Shown: positions 1 to 8,451, counted from the first letter of the stretch. The stretch: 38,302 bases of DNA from Gammaproteobacteria bacterium (GCA_013151575.1 JAADHZ010000144.1:1-38302), one strand, 5' to 3'. The notes: generated from the letters alone by a model not told the origin. Numbers and translations: made by a program.

Positions 1-852
1 AATCTCTGAAAATTCACGGACGGTAGGCACACCGAAACCACCACCAAAATCAAAATAGCGAATATCAATATCGAGATCGCGCTTCAGCAGGTTGGCAAAT
101 TCCAACACTTCCTTTATCGCTTTCAGGTAGGTTTCGATATTGCGAATCCCGGTACCAAGGTGCACATGTATGCCACAGGGCTCAACCTGTTCATGCTCGC
201 GTAATTGCCGGAATGCCTTTAACGCATCACCATTGCCGATGCCCAACCCAAATTGTGCCGACCACCCCACTGAAGTCACCACCCGTACACCGACCCGTTG
301 ACGATGGCCGTACTTTTTCGCCAAGCCCGCAATCCATTCGATTTCGTGCAAACCGTCAATATTGATAATTTTGGCCTGACTGGAAACAGCCAGCTCCAGT
401 CCCTCACGGGTTTTACCCGGGCCATTGACGATAATAGAAGGTCCGGGCACACCCAGCTTCAGAGCCAGCCAAAGTTCAAAGTGGGAAATGACTTCCGCGC
501 AGGCACCACACTCATGCAGGGCGCGGATCACCCTCGGTAACGGATTGGTTTTATAGGAGGTGCCAATCACGACGTTGGGATAATGATCAGCAAACGCATT
601 GTAAAAGGCATGGTAGTTTCGGGTCAGTCTCTCCCCGTCCACCACATACAACGGTGCGCCATATTCCCTGGCAAGGGAAACCAGATCACAGCCCTGTGCC
701 TCCAAGTGGCCGACGTCATTAATGCCCAAATCCCAGTGAGAAGGGGCAAGTCCGTGCAGATCAAGCCCCCGGCGTGTGAACGCTTTGCGATCAGAAGCGG
801 CAATCCGGCGAAGAAATGCTCGTTTGAGGGTATTTTTGAGTGCCCCCATCAT
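1..852 (-). CDS. PLP-dependent decarboxylase, LysA/ornithine-decarboxylase fold (3' end cut by window)
   Basis: This gene runs off the left edge, so it is absent from the ORF track; 284 residues are readable. I see the hallmarks of fold-type III (alanine racemase-like) PLP decarboxylases: a probable PLP-lysine segment SYKTNPLPRVI near residue 90, AEVISHFELWLALKLG, the NGPGKT turn, GIHVHLGTGI and the glycine-rich FDFGGGFG. It therefore resembles diaminopimelate decarboxylase, but it has about 50 extra N-terminal residues, and a canonical lysA lies elsewhere in this window. A specialised substrate is therefore likely, such as an amino acid used in polyamine, polysaccharide or natural-product synthesis; exosortase-linked decarboxylases are one such group. 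The start is ATG at 852, preceded by GGAG seven bases upstream; a second ATG follows immediately. The missing C-terminal half holds the substrate-specificity residues, so the substrate cannot be named. Confidence 0.85.
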   Translation of the reverse strand, partial: MMGALKNTLKRAFLRRIAASDRKAFTRRGLDLHGLAPSHWDLGINDVGHLEAQGCDLVSLAREYGAPLYVVDGERLTRNYHAFYNAFADHYPNVVIGTSYKTNPLPRVIRALHECGACAEVISHFELWLALKLGVPGPSIIVNGPGKTREGLELAVSSQAKIINIDGLHEIEWIAGLAKKYGHRQRVGVRVVTSVGWSAQFGLGIGNGDALKAFRQLREHEQVEPCGIHVHLGTGIRNIETYLKAIKEVLEFANLLKRDLDIDIRYFDFGGGFGVPTVREFSEI

Positions 853-1248
853 TGGTCAGCTCCGCGTCCGACACCACAAATGGAGCTGAAAAACACAGAT
901 GGAAAAGTTTCCCGGTCTGAAAATAGGGGGGGCACGACAATACGAAGAGACGTTATTAGCATAGTGTGTTCGCTTCCTGCGCAAAATGGTAAATCGGATG
1001 ATACGCGCATGAACGCGACCCATGAGGCATCTCAGCCGGACGTAAATCCGCTACGTACGCTCTTCCCGGACTAAAAACCCCCTGAGCCCGCACATTTTAA
1101 GGAAACACGCGCAAACGCGCAATTTTATCAGAGGAGTATCGGGATTTTACCCACAGAGGAAGCCCCTGGTTCATTCGTGAAACGCGCTCCTGCCGTTCTG
1201 GAATGAATCAGAGGCCTCAAAATTTGCCCAATTGAAGATATCGTTTCA
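853..1248. other. Intergenic region between two minus-strand genes
   Basis: About 400 bases with no convincing gene. The plus-strand ORF at 583-1074 is mostly a shadow of the decarboxylase. On the minus strand, TTGCGC followed 17 bases later by TGCTAA (near 955-995) could be a promoter for the decarboxylase, but the match is weak. A short GCGC-AAAC-GCGC hairpin next to a T-rich stretch sits near 1110-1135, too small to call a terminator. Confidence 0.4.
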
Positions 1249-3870
1249 CTAGGCAGACAAACCCTGTCGGGAAAAGCGGCCATTGCAGGGGAAAAAATGG
1301 TCGCTATTCAGCAGCAACAAAATCAACAACAGCAGTACTCCAAAACCACCGCCACCTGAAGAGGAGCCACCTGAAGAGGGGCCGCCTGAGGAGGAACCGC
1401 CACCTGAAGAGGAGCCGCCTGAGGAGGAACCGCCACCTGAAGAGGAGCCGCCTGAGGAGGAACCGCCACCTGAAGAGGAGCCACCGGAGCCACCACCACT
1501 GGAACCCGATATTGCCTGCACGCTGATGTCGTCAAAAAAGGCGGAGTCATTGAAACTGCCAACACCCAAACGTCCCACTGCAAACGTGGCGTCGGTGGCG
1601 CTCAGTAACAGGCTACCGTCAAAAGTAACGCTGATTTGATCGCCGTTGCGCACAAGTTCAATGGCGTGATAATCATTGTCATTCAACCAGTCTGTGTCTG
1701 TGGTGGCCTCAGCCAATTTCCTGTAACTGCCAGCTTCCACCTTGAGCAGCTGCGTGGCATATGCTTCATTGTTGAGACTGAGGAAGTAGTAGTTGTTCGC
1801 ATCCTGGTAACCAAATAGCAGGGCCATGTCGGCAAAACTATTGGTTGCCACGTCATCACCTAGTCGGGCATTGAGACTGAACACCACGTCACCGTAGACC
1901 CCGGGCAGCAGACTGTATTCGCCCAGTGACCTGTTGTCGGGGGCATCGAAACTTGAGGTGTTGAGGCTGTAGGCGTAGTCACCATCATCCTGCACAACGG
2001 TCCAGCGCGATGGCGTTTGGGGTTCAAAACCGGCGGCGTTACCGTCTTCAAAACCTTCGCTGGCTTTATTAACAAAGGTTACGCTGGTGGCCGTTGTCAT
2101 GGTGTTGGGCACTATAGCGCGGTCGGTAATACCATCAATGGTCAAAGTGTAGCTAAGGCCCTCACTGAGGCTGCTGACACCAAGCAGCACCACCTGATTG
2201 TTGGCCTCCAACACGGCACTGTTCACCATTATGGAAGGGGCGATGCTGTAGCGACGGGTATCTTGTGCCGACACCGCGTCCACCGATTCATTGAACACCA
2301 CCTGAACAATATCAGGTCCGAGGGTGAGTGCTGCGACCACTATCGGGGCAGCGGTGTCAGCAACAATAGTCAGTGTGGCGCCATCGCTAACCATGCTGCC
2401 GCCGGCATTGCTGATCTCGGTGTTAAACACCGCAGCGTTATCGGCCATATCGGAGGCGGTGAGGGTGTAACTGGCCAATGTGGCACCGGCAATGGCCATT
2501 CCATTTTTTCTCCATTGATAGACCAGATTTCCGGTTCCCGCCGCCAGCACATTAAAAGTCGCATCCTGTCCCTGGTCAACAGTCACTGCCTGCGGCTGAA
2601 CGACAATGCTCAGCGCCGCCGAGGCGTCCGCCAACTTGTAAATCAGCACGTTCTGGCGGGAATCGTTCACCAGCACGTAGGCATTTTCACGCGGACTGTA
2701 GCGAAAACGCCCGTAGGTGCCTGTCGGAGCGGGCTCCTGGGAGGGTGCGCTTAACGCAATCCAGTCTTTGGCATCCATATCAAGCGCATGAACAGCACCA
2801 CCACTCCAGACAACTATCCTGTCGATAACCGGATCATAATTGACGCCGGGACGATATTGCCTTCGCACCGTTCCCCCGTCCCGCCCCCAGCCTTTGACGA
2901 TAAACTCGCCACCCGTCGTATCCCAATACTGGGGGGTGTAATTCTGATTCCTGATGTCATACACGATAATCCCTTTATCCTGTGGGGTATCGATAGGCGG
3001 CATTCCGATAACAATCAGCAAACCGCGCTTCGTGTCCACGGTGATACCACGATCCAGCCAGACAGCGGTGGAATTTAATTTATCCCAGCGATTACTCGAC
3101 ACATCGTAGACAAACAGGCCATCCGGGCCCACAGAGTAAACTTTGTCGGATTCAGGGTCATAAGCCGCTGACGTAGGCGCCCAAACCGGAGGATGGATAG
3201 GCTTGCCATTGCCGTCAAATTCTGAATCAGGCGCCATGCTAATCCATTGTTTGTTATCAAAATCAAACGTCCAAGTATTATGGTCCACCCCGCCCTGAAA
3301 GCAGGACAATGCGCCTGCGGGGGTCGAAAAAAATCGGTCGATGGTGGAAATGTAGTCAATATTGTAATAGGTGTGACGGCTATTCGGATTACCATCCGCC
3401 AGCAAAGAAGGGCACGGCCAAGTTTCCGGGTCCATGGCAGTAGAGGGATCGGTAACCCGTCGCCACGAAAAATCCGTCAGGTCGAACGTATAAATTTCAT
3501 TCCCAAAATAGGCCGCGTGCCCCCCACCCCAAATGGCCAAACGATTCCGCTTGGAATCAAAAGCCGCACCGCTGTATAGGAAAATACCCCGACTATCCAA
3601 ATAGGCCGACCCCGCATCCGTAATATTCGAAAAAAACGCGCGGTTTGCCTCCACCTGACGCATTTCACTGTTGGGCACCTCGTACCAGGTATTCGGTGGA
3701 AGATTTTGGATAACGCTGTTTGGGGCTGCGCCAACCACAGCAAAAACCTGTGCAGAAGTGACGATCAGCGCACAAAAAAGGCTCAACAACATCAGCAAGT
3801 AGCGGAAAATGGGCGTAATAGTTGAAACAGTGGATAAACTCGAAGACTGGCTCACCTTTAACCTCGTCAT
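1249..3870 (-). CDS. Large secreted kelch-propeller / Ig-like / lectin-like protein with Ser-Gly linker and C-terminal hydrophobic anchor
   Basis: The predicted product has 873 residues starting at MTRLKVSQ. The track start (3993) adds 41 residues and has no ribosome site; 3870 gives a signal peptide ending near QVFA, though its own ribosome site is also weak. In order I see: a galactose-oxidase/kelch-like propeller (about 60-420, e.g. RLAIWGGGHAAYFGNEIYTF); an Ig-like domain (VVQPQAVTVDQGQDATFNV); a second Ig-like, Big_5-type domain beginning DTAAPIVVAALT; and a laminin-G/DUF1080-like beta-sandwich (GFEDGNAAGFEPQTP to FDDISVQ). A Ser/Gly linker of about 54 residues and a hydrophobic segment FGVLLLLILLLL follow. 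The end resembles a GlyGly-CTERM sorting signal, but the expected basic cluster after the membrane segment is missing. It is an extracellular or cell-surface protein, perhaps carbohydrate-related; no catalytic residues are identifiable. Confidence 0.75.
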   Translation of the reverse strand: MTRLKVSQSSSLSTVSTITPIFRYLLMLLSLFCALIVTSAQVFAVVGAAPNSVIQNLPPNTWYEVPNSEMRQVEANRAFFSNITDAGSAYLDSRGIFLYSGAAFDSKRNRLAIWGGGHAAYFGNEIYTFDLTDFSWRRVTDPSTAMDPETWPCPSLLADGNPNSRHTYYNIDYISTIDRFFSTPAGALSCFQGGVDHNTWTFDFDNKQWISMAPDSEFDGNGKPIHPPVWAPTSAAYDPESDKVYSVGPDGLFVYDVSSNRWDKLNSTAVWLDRGITVDTKRGLLIVIGMPPIDTPQDKGIIVYDIRNQNYTPQYWDTTGGEFIVKGWGRDGGTVRRQYRPGVNYDPVIDRIVVWSGGAVHALDMDAKDWIALSAPSQEPAPTGTYGRFRYSPRENAYVLVNDSRQNVLIYKLADASAALSIVVQPQAVTVDQGQDATFNVLAAGTGNLVYQWRKNGMAIAGATLASYTLTASDMADNAAVFNTEISNAGGSMVSDGATLTIVADTAAPIVVAALTLGPDIVQVVFNESVDAVSAQDTRRYSIAPSIMVNSAVLEANNQVVLLGVSSLSEGLSYTLTIDGITDRAIVPNTMTTATSVTFVNKASEGFEDGNAAGFEPQTPSRWTVVQDDGDYAYSLNTSSFDAPDNRSLGEYSLLPGVYGDVVFSLNARLGDDVATNSFADMALLFGYQDANNYYFLSLNNEAYATQLLKVEAGSYRKLAEATTDTDWLNDNDYHAIELVRNGDQISVTFDGSLLLSATDATFAVGRLGVGSFNDSAFFDDISVQAISGSSGGGSGGSSSGGGSSSGGSSSGGGSSSGGSSSGGGSSSGGPSSGGSSSGGGGFGVLLLLILLLLNSDHFFPCNGRFSRQGLSA
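1353..1500 (-). repeat. 33-bp in-frame tandem repeat coding the Ser/Gly linker
   Basis: The 33-base unit ccgcctgaggaggaaccgcc... recurs about three times nearly perfectly, with degenerate copies at the edges. It encodes 11-residue GGSSSGGGSSS-type blocks. The repeat should be prone to length change by slippage, and it explains the Pro/Glu-rich ORF on the opposite strand. Confidence 0.85.
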
Positions 3871-4426
3871 TAGCAAAATACTCAACTGGATACGATAGAC
3901 GTTTTCAAGGATAGAAATCGACTGAAAACTGCATGCGTTAACCCTCTGGCGAGTGGTTTTGGGACGTAGTATGCATTCTTCATTCAGGTACATGTTTGGC
4001 TATGCCCACAATTTTCGTAAAAAGATATAGATTAGGTTCATTTCTATGGCAAAGCATCCCTGGGGCACAATAACCCCTCCTCACACACACGTTTTACCGC
4101 CAAATTACGTTCCAAAAATCGAAATCAATCAAATAAAGTGCTTGAAATCGTTTATCGCATTATAAAATAATGAACTACCCTGCAGCACATTTAGGTTCTT
4201 TAATTCGAAAACCTAAACGTAGGTGCGGGCGATTAACCTCAGCTAATTTTTATTAATCGGCAGGTTATTTTTTAGCCCCTACCCCCAACGACCGGCAATC
4301 CTGATCCTGACACAGGATTACGCCCCACCTATTTTTCATGCTCGGGTCAACCATCCCGTTATCAGTGCGTTGTTATTAGTGAACACAACATTCACAGATG
4401 CAACAACACAAGCAACGGAGTTTCCC
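3871..4426. other. AT-rich divergent intergenic region with AGGTT/AACCT motifs
   Basis: About 550 bases between the minus-strand kelch gene and the plus-strand repeat-protein gene. It contains TTAGGTTC at 4032 and 4191, an inverted partner AACCTAA at 4210-4216, TAACCT at 4234-4239 and AGGTTA at 4262-4267. A further inverted repeat AATCCTG/CAGGATT lies at 4297-4319. No coding region is convincing, and a clean sigma-70 promoter could not be fixed (TTGAAA at 4142 has poor spacing to TATAAA). Confidence 0.5.
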
Positions 4427-4831
4427 ATGAAATACACCAAAATCTGTTACACCGGCCTGTGTGCCGCCCTGCTGGCTCTCCCGATGATCGCTAGCGCCAG
4501 CCCCGAACATAACGCGGGGAATCGACTGGATAATCGCGGTGACCGCATTGAAAACCGGTTGGACCTTCGCGGTGACCGCAGCGACCGACGTCTGGACAAC
4601 CGAGGCGATCGCATCAATGGCCGCCTGGACCGCAGGGCCGACCGTGCCGCCGCAGCCGGTATGGACGTCCGCGCCGCACGCCTGGATCGCCGGGGTGACC
4701 GCATCGACAGCCGACTGGATCGCCGGGGCGACAGAATCAATGCCCGACTGGACCGTCACGGCGGTCGCATCAACCATCGTCTGGGGCATCGCGGTGACCG
4801 TCTACAGAATCGCGTAAACCGCCGCCACTGA
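4427..4831 (+). CDS. Small exported protein of 11-residue Arg/Asp-rich repeats (RLDxRGDRIxx)
   Basis: The track ORF starts at 4370, but ATG 4427 is preceded by GGAG six bases upstream and gives a classical signal peptide (MKYTKICYTGLCAALLALPMIASA), so I use it; the product is 134 residues. The mature part is about eight units of consensus RLDxRGDRIxx, with one unit expanded by an Ala-rich insert (ADRAAAAGMDVRAA). RGD occurs six times. The Leu and Ile spacing (7 then 4) is that of a hendecad coiled coil, although the glycine disfavours a continuous helix. There is no Cys in the mature protein, and it is extremely rich in Arg and Asp. I do not recognise a named family. Plausible roles are a periplasmic polyampholyte or a nucleic-acid, polysaccharide or surface binder; this is inference only. 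Confidence 0.75.
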   Translation: MKYTKICYTGLCAALLALPMIASASPEHNAGNRLDNRGDRIENRLDLRGDRSDRRLDNRGDRINGRLDRRADRAAAAGMDVRAARLDRRGDRIDSRLDRRGDRINARLDRHGGRINHRLGHRGDRLQNRVNRRH

Positions 4832-4848
4832 TCAGCCGCGCGGCCATC

Positions 4849-6066
4849 TCACGAAGCGACAGGAATGAGGCGTAGCTCGCGGGTATCACCTTTTTTACGA
4901 CGCGGCGGCAGTCTGCTGCTTAACAACGCCATCACCTTTTCGGCTGTGGCGCGGTAGGCGGTGAGTTTTCCACCATAAATAGTGAGTACACAGGGTGTAT
5001 CAGTGCGGGCTTGATCGTTGTCGATATGCAACACCGTATCGCGTGTTTTTGCACCCAGGCCCCCGTCTCCTGCGGGCAATACCCGCAGCCCGGCGAAAGC
5101 CCGGCTCACGATGTTCTCACCCCCCCGATCCGGAAAATAATAGCTAAAAGTTTCCAGCAAATAGGCCTGTTCTTCCGGCAGGGGGTGGACCTCTCCAGGG
5201 TCGCCCTGATACCGGGTTTCGGTGGTACCCAGTAGCACCGAATCACCCGCTATTTTCTCCTGCCAGGGTATCGCGAACGTCGGGCGAGCATCACGGGGTG
5301 ACTCCAGATAATAGATTCCCTTTTCCAATTGGGCATCCAGCACCAAATGCGTGCCCTGTACCATGTCGAACGCCAGTGACACGGGTTCGGGGCTTACCCG
5401 TCCCAGCACCCGGTTCACCCATGGACCGGCGGCGTTGACCATGGCACGGGCCAGGCAGTGCCGCTCCTCCCCGTGACTGCGATAACGTATTTGGATGCGA
5501 TCACTGGCGATGGTTGCCTGCAATAGTTCTGCGTCCTCTTGCAGTTGCGCGCCCAGACCTTGCGCAGAGGCCATTACCGCCTGGGTCAAAGCGCGGTCAT
5601 CGGTTTGTGCGTCCCAATACTGGAAGACGGAGAGTAAGCCTTCGCGATTGAGCCCGTCCAGGCTATCCCACTGCCGACGAGGTAAACGATGAAAACGCAC
5701 ATCCTTGCCGCCACCGGCTAACATGGAATATAGGGCCAAGCCGGAAGCTATCGTGAACCGGTTTCTTGTGCTGTTTTTATAAATAGGAATATAAAATCGG
5801 CGCATGCGCACCAACTCCGGAGCCAGCTTCAGTAACAGGCTGCGCTCCCGCAAACATTCACGCACCAAATCGATTTGTCCGTGTTCGAGGTAACGCAGCC
5901 CACCATGAATCAGCTTGCTCGACCGGCTGGAGGTGGCGCAGGCCAGAGTTCCCTGCTCCAGCACCAACACCGAAAAACCGGCGGCCACTGCGGCCTGCGC
6001 CACGCCAACGCCGTGAATGCCGCCGCCCACCACAACCAAATCAAATTCGTTGCGCTCAATCCCCAT
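4849..6066 (-). CDS. glpD: FAD-dependent glycerol-3-phosphate dehydrogenase, short form
   Basis: This enzyme would oxidise sn-glycerol 3-phosphate to dihydroxyacetone phosphate, passing electrons to the respiratory chain. The N-terminus has the Rossmann FAD motif DLVVVGGGIHGVGVAQAAVAAG, followed by the GlpD-typical CATSSRSSKLIHGGLRYLEHGQIDLV. The C-terminal part has TIYGGKLTAYRATAEKVMALL, after which typical GlpD proteins (about 500 residues) continue into a C-terminal cap domain. Here the protein stops about 30 residues later, at 405 residues, so that domain is missing. Its start overlaps the end of the phosphodiesterase gene by 11 bases, implying translational coupling. A related FAD oxidase of this superfamily cannot be excluded, but the operon context favours glycerol 3-phosphate. 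Confidence 0.85.
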   Translation of the reverse strand: MGIERNEFDLVVVGGGIHGVGVAQAAVAAGFSVLVLEQGTLACATSSRSSKLIHGGLRYLEHGQIDLVRECLRERSLLLKLAPELVRMRRFYIPIYKNSTRNRFTIASGLALYSMLAGGGKDVRFHRLPRRQWDSLDGLNREGLLSVFQYWDAQTDDRALTQAVMASAQGLGAQLQEDAELLQATIASDRIQIRYRSHGEERHCLARAMVNAAGPWVNRVLGRVSPEPVSLAFDMVQGTHLVLDAQLEKGIYYLESPRDARPTFAIPWQEKIAGDSVLLGTTETRYQGDPGEVHPLPEEQAYLLETFSYYFPDRGGENIVSRAFAGLRVLPAGDGGLGAKTRDTVLHIDNDQARTDTPCVLTIYGGKLTAYRATAEKVMALLSSRLPPRRKKGDTRELRLIPVAS

Positions 6067-6841
6067 CGCACGCCGCCTCTGCTAGTCGCGGATCCGCGAG
6101 CATGCCACCGATATCCCAGGTTTCGATGAAATGCGCACCCCGTTGCGCCCAGTGCAAAGCCAACGCCGGGTTCACAATATCGTACAGCGCCCAGCGCCAA
6201 GGGCCAGACCACAGCGCGCCATCGGTATCGGGTATCTTTTTGTAGTTACAAATCAACACCTCCGGTTGCAGTTGTTGCGCGGCCTGCTGTGCTTCGCTGC
6301 CCCATTCACGGATCACCCAGCCGATGGGGGGAATAGTATTTTTTTCGGTGCCCAATTTTTTCACTGCGGCCAATACCGCAAGGTCGAAGGAAATCAACAC
6401 ACAACGCGTGCAGTATTGCGCCAACTCCGCAACCATGCGCTGAGCCACGTGCTCAACACCAAAACACACCACAGTACGGCGTTTGATCTCCACAAAAGCC
6501 GTGGCTTGCGGCCAGCGGTCCAGTAGCTGCAACACATTTTTTAATGTAGGCACCGGCTCATCGTTAAAACGGTCACCAAAACGGCCTGGCTCACCCGCGT
6601 GCAGGGTGGACAATTGCGCCCAAGTGCTTTGATGAATGTCACCGGCGTGGCCGGTGGTGCGAGACAGTTCGCTGTCGTGAAACACCACGGGCACATTATC
6701 TTTGGTGAAGTGCACGTCAAACTCGAAATAGCGAGCCCCGGCCTGCAATGCAGCCAGCAGGCCCGCCAGGGTATTCTCCGGGTAACATTGGCTGTAACCA
6801 CGGTGGGCGATCAATTGCGGTACGGGTAACGCGTCATTCAT
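6056..6841 (-). CDS. ugpQ: Glycerophosphodiester phosphodiesterase (cytoplasmic UgpQ type)
   Basis: It hydrolyses glycerophosphodiesters, the deacylated head groups of phospholipids, to glycerol 3-phosphate and an alcohol. The 261-residue protein shows the GDPD signature near the N-terminus: LIAHRGYSQCYPENTLAGLLAAL, FEFDVHFTKDNVPVVFHD and the metal-binding Glu/Asp/His set. A second conserved block is FVEIKRR, and the C-terminus has HFIETWDIGGML. No signal peptide is visible, which favours the cytoplasmic UgpQ type over periplasmic GlpQ. The gene overlaps the upstream kinase gene by an ATGA four-base overlap and the downstream glpD-like gene by 11 bases. Its product would feed the dehydrogenase directly. 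Confidence 0.9.
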   Translation of the reverse strand: MNDALPVPQLIAHRGYSQCYPENTLAGLLAALQAGARYFEFDVHFTKDNVPVVFHDSELSRTTGHAGDIHQSTWAQLSTLHAGEPGRFGDRFNDEPVPTLKNVLQLLDRWPQATAFVEIKRRTVVCFGVEHVAQRMVAELAQYCTRCVLISFDLAVLAAVKKLGTEKNTIPPIGWVIREWGSEAQQAAQQLQPEVLICNYKKIPDTDGALWSGPWRWALYDIVNPALALHWAQRGAHFIETWDIGGMLADPRLAEAACDGD

Positions 6842-8451
6842 TGTGACGATTCTCCTGATGGTTTTTCGATCATGTGGCTGCCCTCTGATTCGCCGGGATC
6901 AAACACCCCAAAACCCGTTGGAAGTTGAACGCCATTTTTTTGCGACAATTCTTGTGCCAGCGCCTGACACCAACGCCGGTAGCGCCCTTGCAGCTTCGGG
7001 TTTGGTTGAGGCTCGAAACCTTGCAAGGATAGTTCGCGCCAGCTCGCAGATTTTATCGCCCCTTGCGCAAATCGCGATGCGGCGAGTTGGCGCGCCAGCC
7101 CTCGGGCCGTCGCCTCGGGGCAGTGCGCCCGCAGTACCGGGAACCCGCTAAGGTTAGCCAAACGTTGGCACAAACCGTCCAGCACCGCCAACCCTCCGCT
7201 GACCACTATGCGCCGCACGGGTTGGGCTGGTTGTTGCGCCTGTGCTAACTGCCACAAATTAACCTGGACTAAAAACAGGATACTCTCCACCACCGCCACC
7301 AGTTTTTCGCCCGTCGTTGCCCTGCCCGTCCCGTCAATGTAGCGGGATGTAAAATCCGCCACCCAAAACGGCGAACCCAGGCCGGACACGCCGTTGAGGT
7401 AAAGTGGGATGTTGCTTGCGGTGGCCAACCAACGGGGTAGATTTTCCTCGGCCTGTTGGGGCGAAATCGCCAGCGCCTTTTGCTCTGCCAACAAGGCACT
7501 GCCGGCGCCGTTCACCGTGGCCTCGGCAACATAGGTGGCTGACTGCTCGTCGGCCCACACCACGCTGCGTAGCAGGCATCCGGGCATGGCGGTATTGTCG
7601 TGCGCCAGGGTGCGTTGCAGAAATCCGCCGGTACCGATATTCAGGTAGGCCGTGTCGGTTTGCGGCTCCCCGAAGGCGAACAACGCGGCGGACTGATCAC
7701 CCATACACACGGTGAGCGGCACTGCGCGGCCTGCGATGTTCCGATGCCCAAAACAATGGCGACTGGGCACGCAGCGGGGCAATGCAGCGGCGTCCAAACC
7801 GAACATCGCCAGCAGCTCGGGGGACCAGTCCCGCGTGCGCACATCCCACAGCAGGGTGCGCGAGGCATTGGACGGGTCCACCAACAGCGGCTTTTCCGTC
7901 AGTAGCCGGTATAGCAAAAAACTCGCCAGCGGCCCCCACGCAAGACGATGCTCGCGGTGGGCAACCTGCACTGAAGGGAGCTGTTCCAGGCACCAGCGCA
8001 GTTTGCTCACCCCAAAATGCGGAGTGGGCAGCAGGCCGGTGATGTGTTGAATGCGCGGGGTCTGCGCACCGAACGCAGACATCCAGCGTCGCGCACGCCG
8101 GTCCTGCCAGCTGATGACGGGGGACAACGCCTCCCCGGTACGACGGTCCCAGCACACCACGCTGGAACGCTGGGTGGCCAGGCCCATTGCTGTCACCCGG
8201 GCGGCCTGTTCGCCCAGCTGTGCCACGCAATCCGCCAGCGCCTGTTCCACCGATAACACCAGCTCGTCGGCATTCTGCTCCACCCGGTCCGGCGTGGGGT
8301 GTTGCAACTCCGGCTCCCGTTCGGCGCGCGCCAGCACCACACCGTGGGCGTCAAAGGCCATCACCCGGCTGGCATGACCACCCTGGTCGATCACGAGGTA
8401 AATCTCTCCGACGGTCACAAGCCACTCAGCATTCGCGGTTACCCGACACAT
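6838..8451 (-). CDS. FGGY-family carbohydrate kinase, glycerol-kinase-like
   Basis: The 537-residue protein has the two-domain FGGY kinase layout. The N-terminal phosphate-binding segment IYLVIDQGGHASRVMAFDAHG replaces the usual DQGTTSSR of glycerol kinase. GLATQRSSVVCWDRRTG and ISWQDRRA follow, then GDQSAALFAFGE and YLNIGTGGF in the ATP-binding half, and a late RRIVVSGGLAVLDGLCQRLA. With phosphodiesterase and glycerol-3-phosphate dehydrogenase genes overlapping downstream, glycerol is a natural substrate, but the divergent N-terminal motif leaves another polyol possible, so I give no symbol. The start is uncertain: ATG 8451 has a poor ribosome site, and an in-frame GTG 11 codons later (near 8418), behind GAG, is a good alternative. 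About 40 C-terminal residues look like a family-unusual extension. Confidence 0.85.
   Translation of the reverse strand: MCRVTANAEWLVTVGEIYLVIDQGGHASRVMAFDAHGVVLARAEREPELQHPTPDRVEQNADELVLSVEQALADCVAQLGEQAARVTAMGLATQRSSVVCWDRRTGEALSPVISWQDRRARRWMSAFGAQTPRIQHITGLLPTPHFGVSKLRWCLEQLPSVQVAHREHRLAWGPLASFLLYRLLTEKPLLVDPSNASRTLLWDVRTRDWSPELLAMFGLDAAALPRCVPSRHCFGHRNIAGRAVPLTVCMGDQSAALFAFGEPQTDTAYLNIGTGGFLQRTLAHDNTAMPGCLLRSVVWADEQSATYVAEATVNGAGSALLAEQKALAISPQQAEENLPRWLATASNIPLYLNGVSGLGSPFWVADFTSRYIDGTGRATTGEKLVAVVESILFLVQVNLWQLAQAQQPAQPVRRIVVSGGLAVLDGLCQRLANLSGFPVLRAHCPEATARGLARQLAASRFAQGAIKSASWRELSLQGFEPQPNPKLQGRYRRWCQALAQELSQKNGVQLPTGFGVFDPGESEGSHMIEKPSGESSQ

Noticed and set aside
583-1074. Plus-strand 163-aa ORF at the left end
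   Set aside because: Most of it lies antisense to the decarboxylase and the remainder shows no domain.
1353-1500. Regular 33-base repeats that could suggest a CRISPR array
   Set aside because: The copies are directly adjacent with no unique spacers and are in frame within a coding region.
1283-1639. Plus-strand 118-aa Pro/Glu-repeat ORF (PPEEEPPEEE)
   Set aside because: It is the antisense shadow of the Ser/Gly linker repeats of the minus-strand secreted protein and continues into the shadow of its lectin-like domain; no signal or ribosome site supports it.
4376-4789. Minus-strand 137-aa and 97-aa ORFs opposite the repeat protein
   Set aside because: Open frames arise from the GC-rich 33-base repeats; the plus-strand frame has the ribosome site and signal peptide.
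4835-4844. GCCGCGCGGC palindrome between the convergent repeat-protein and glpD genes as a terminator
   Set aside because: It has no loop space and no T-run on either strand.
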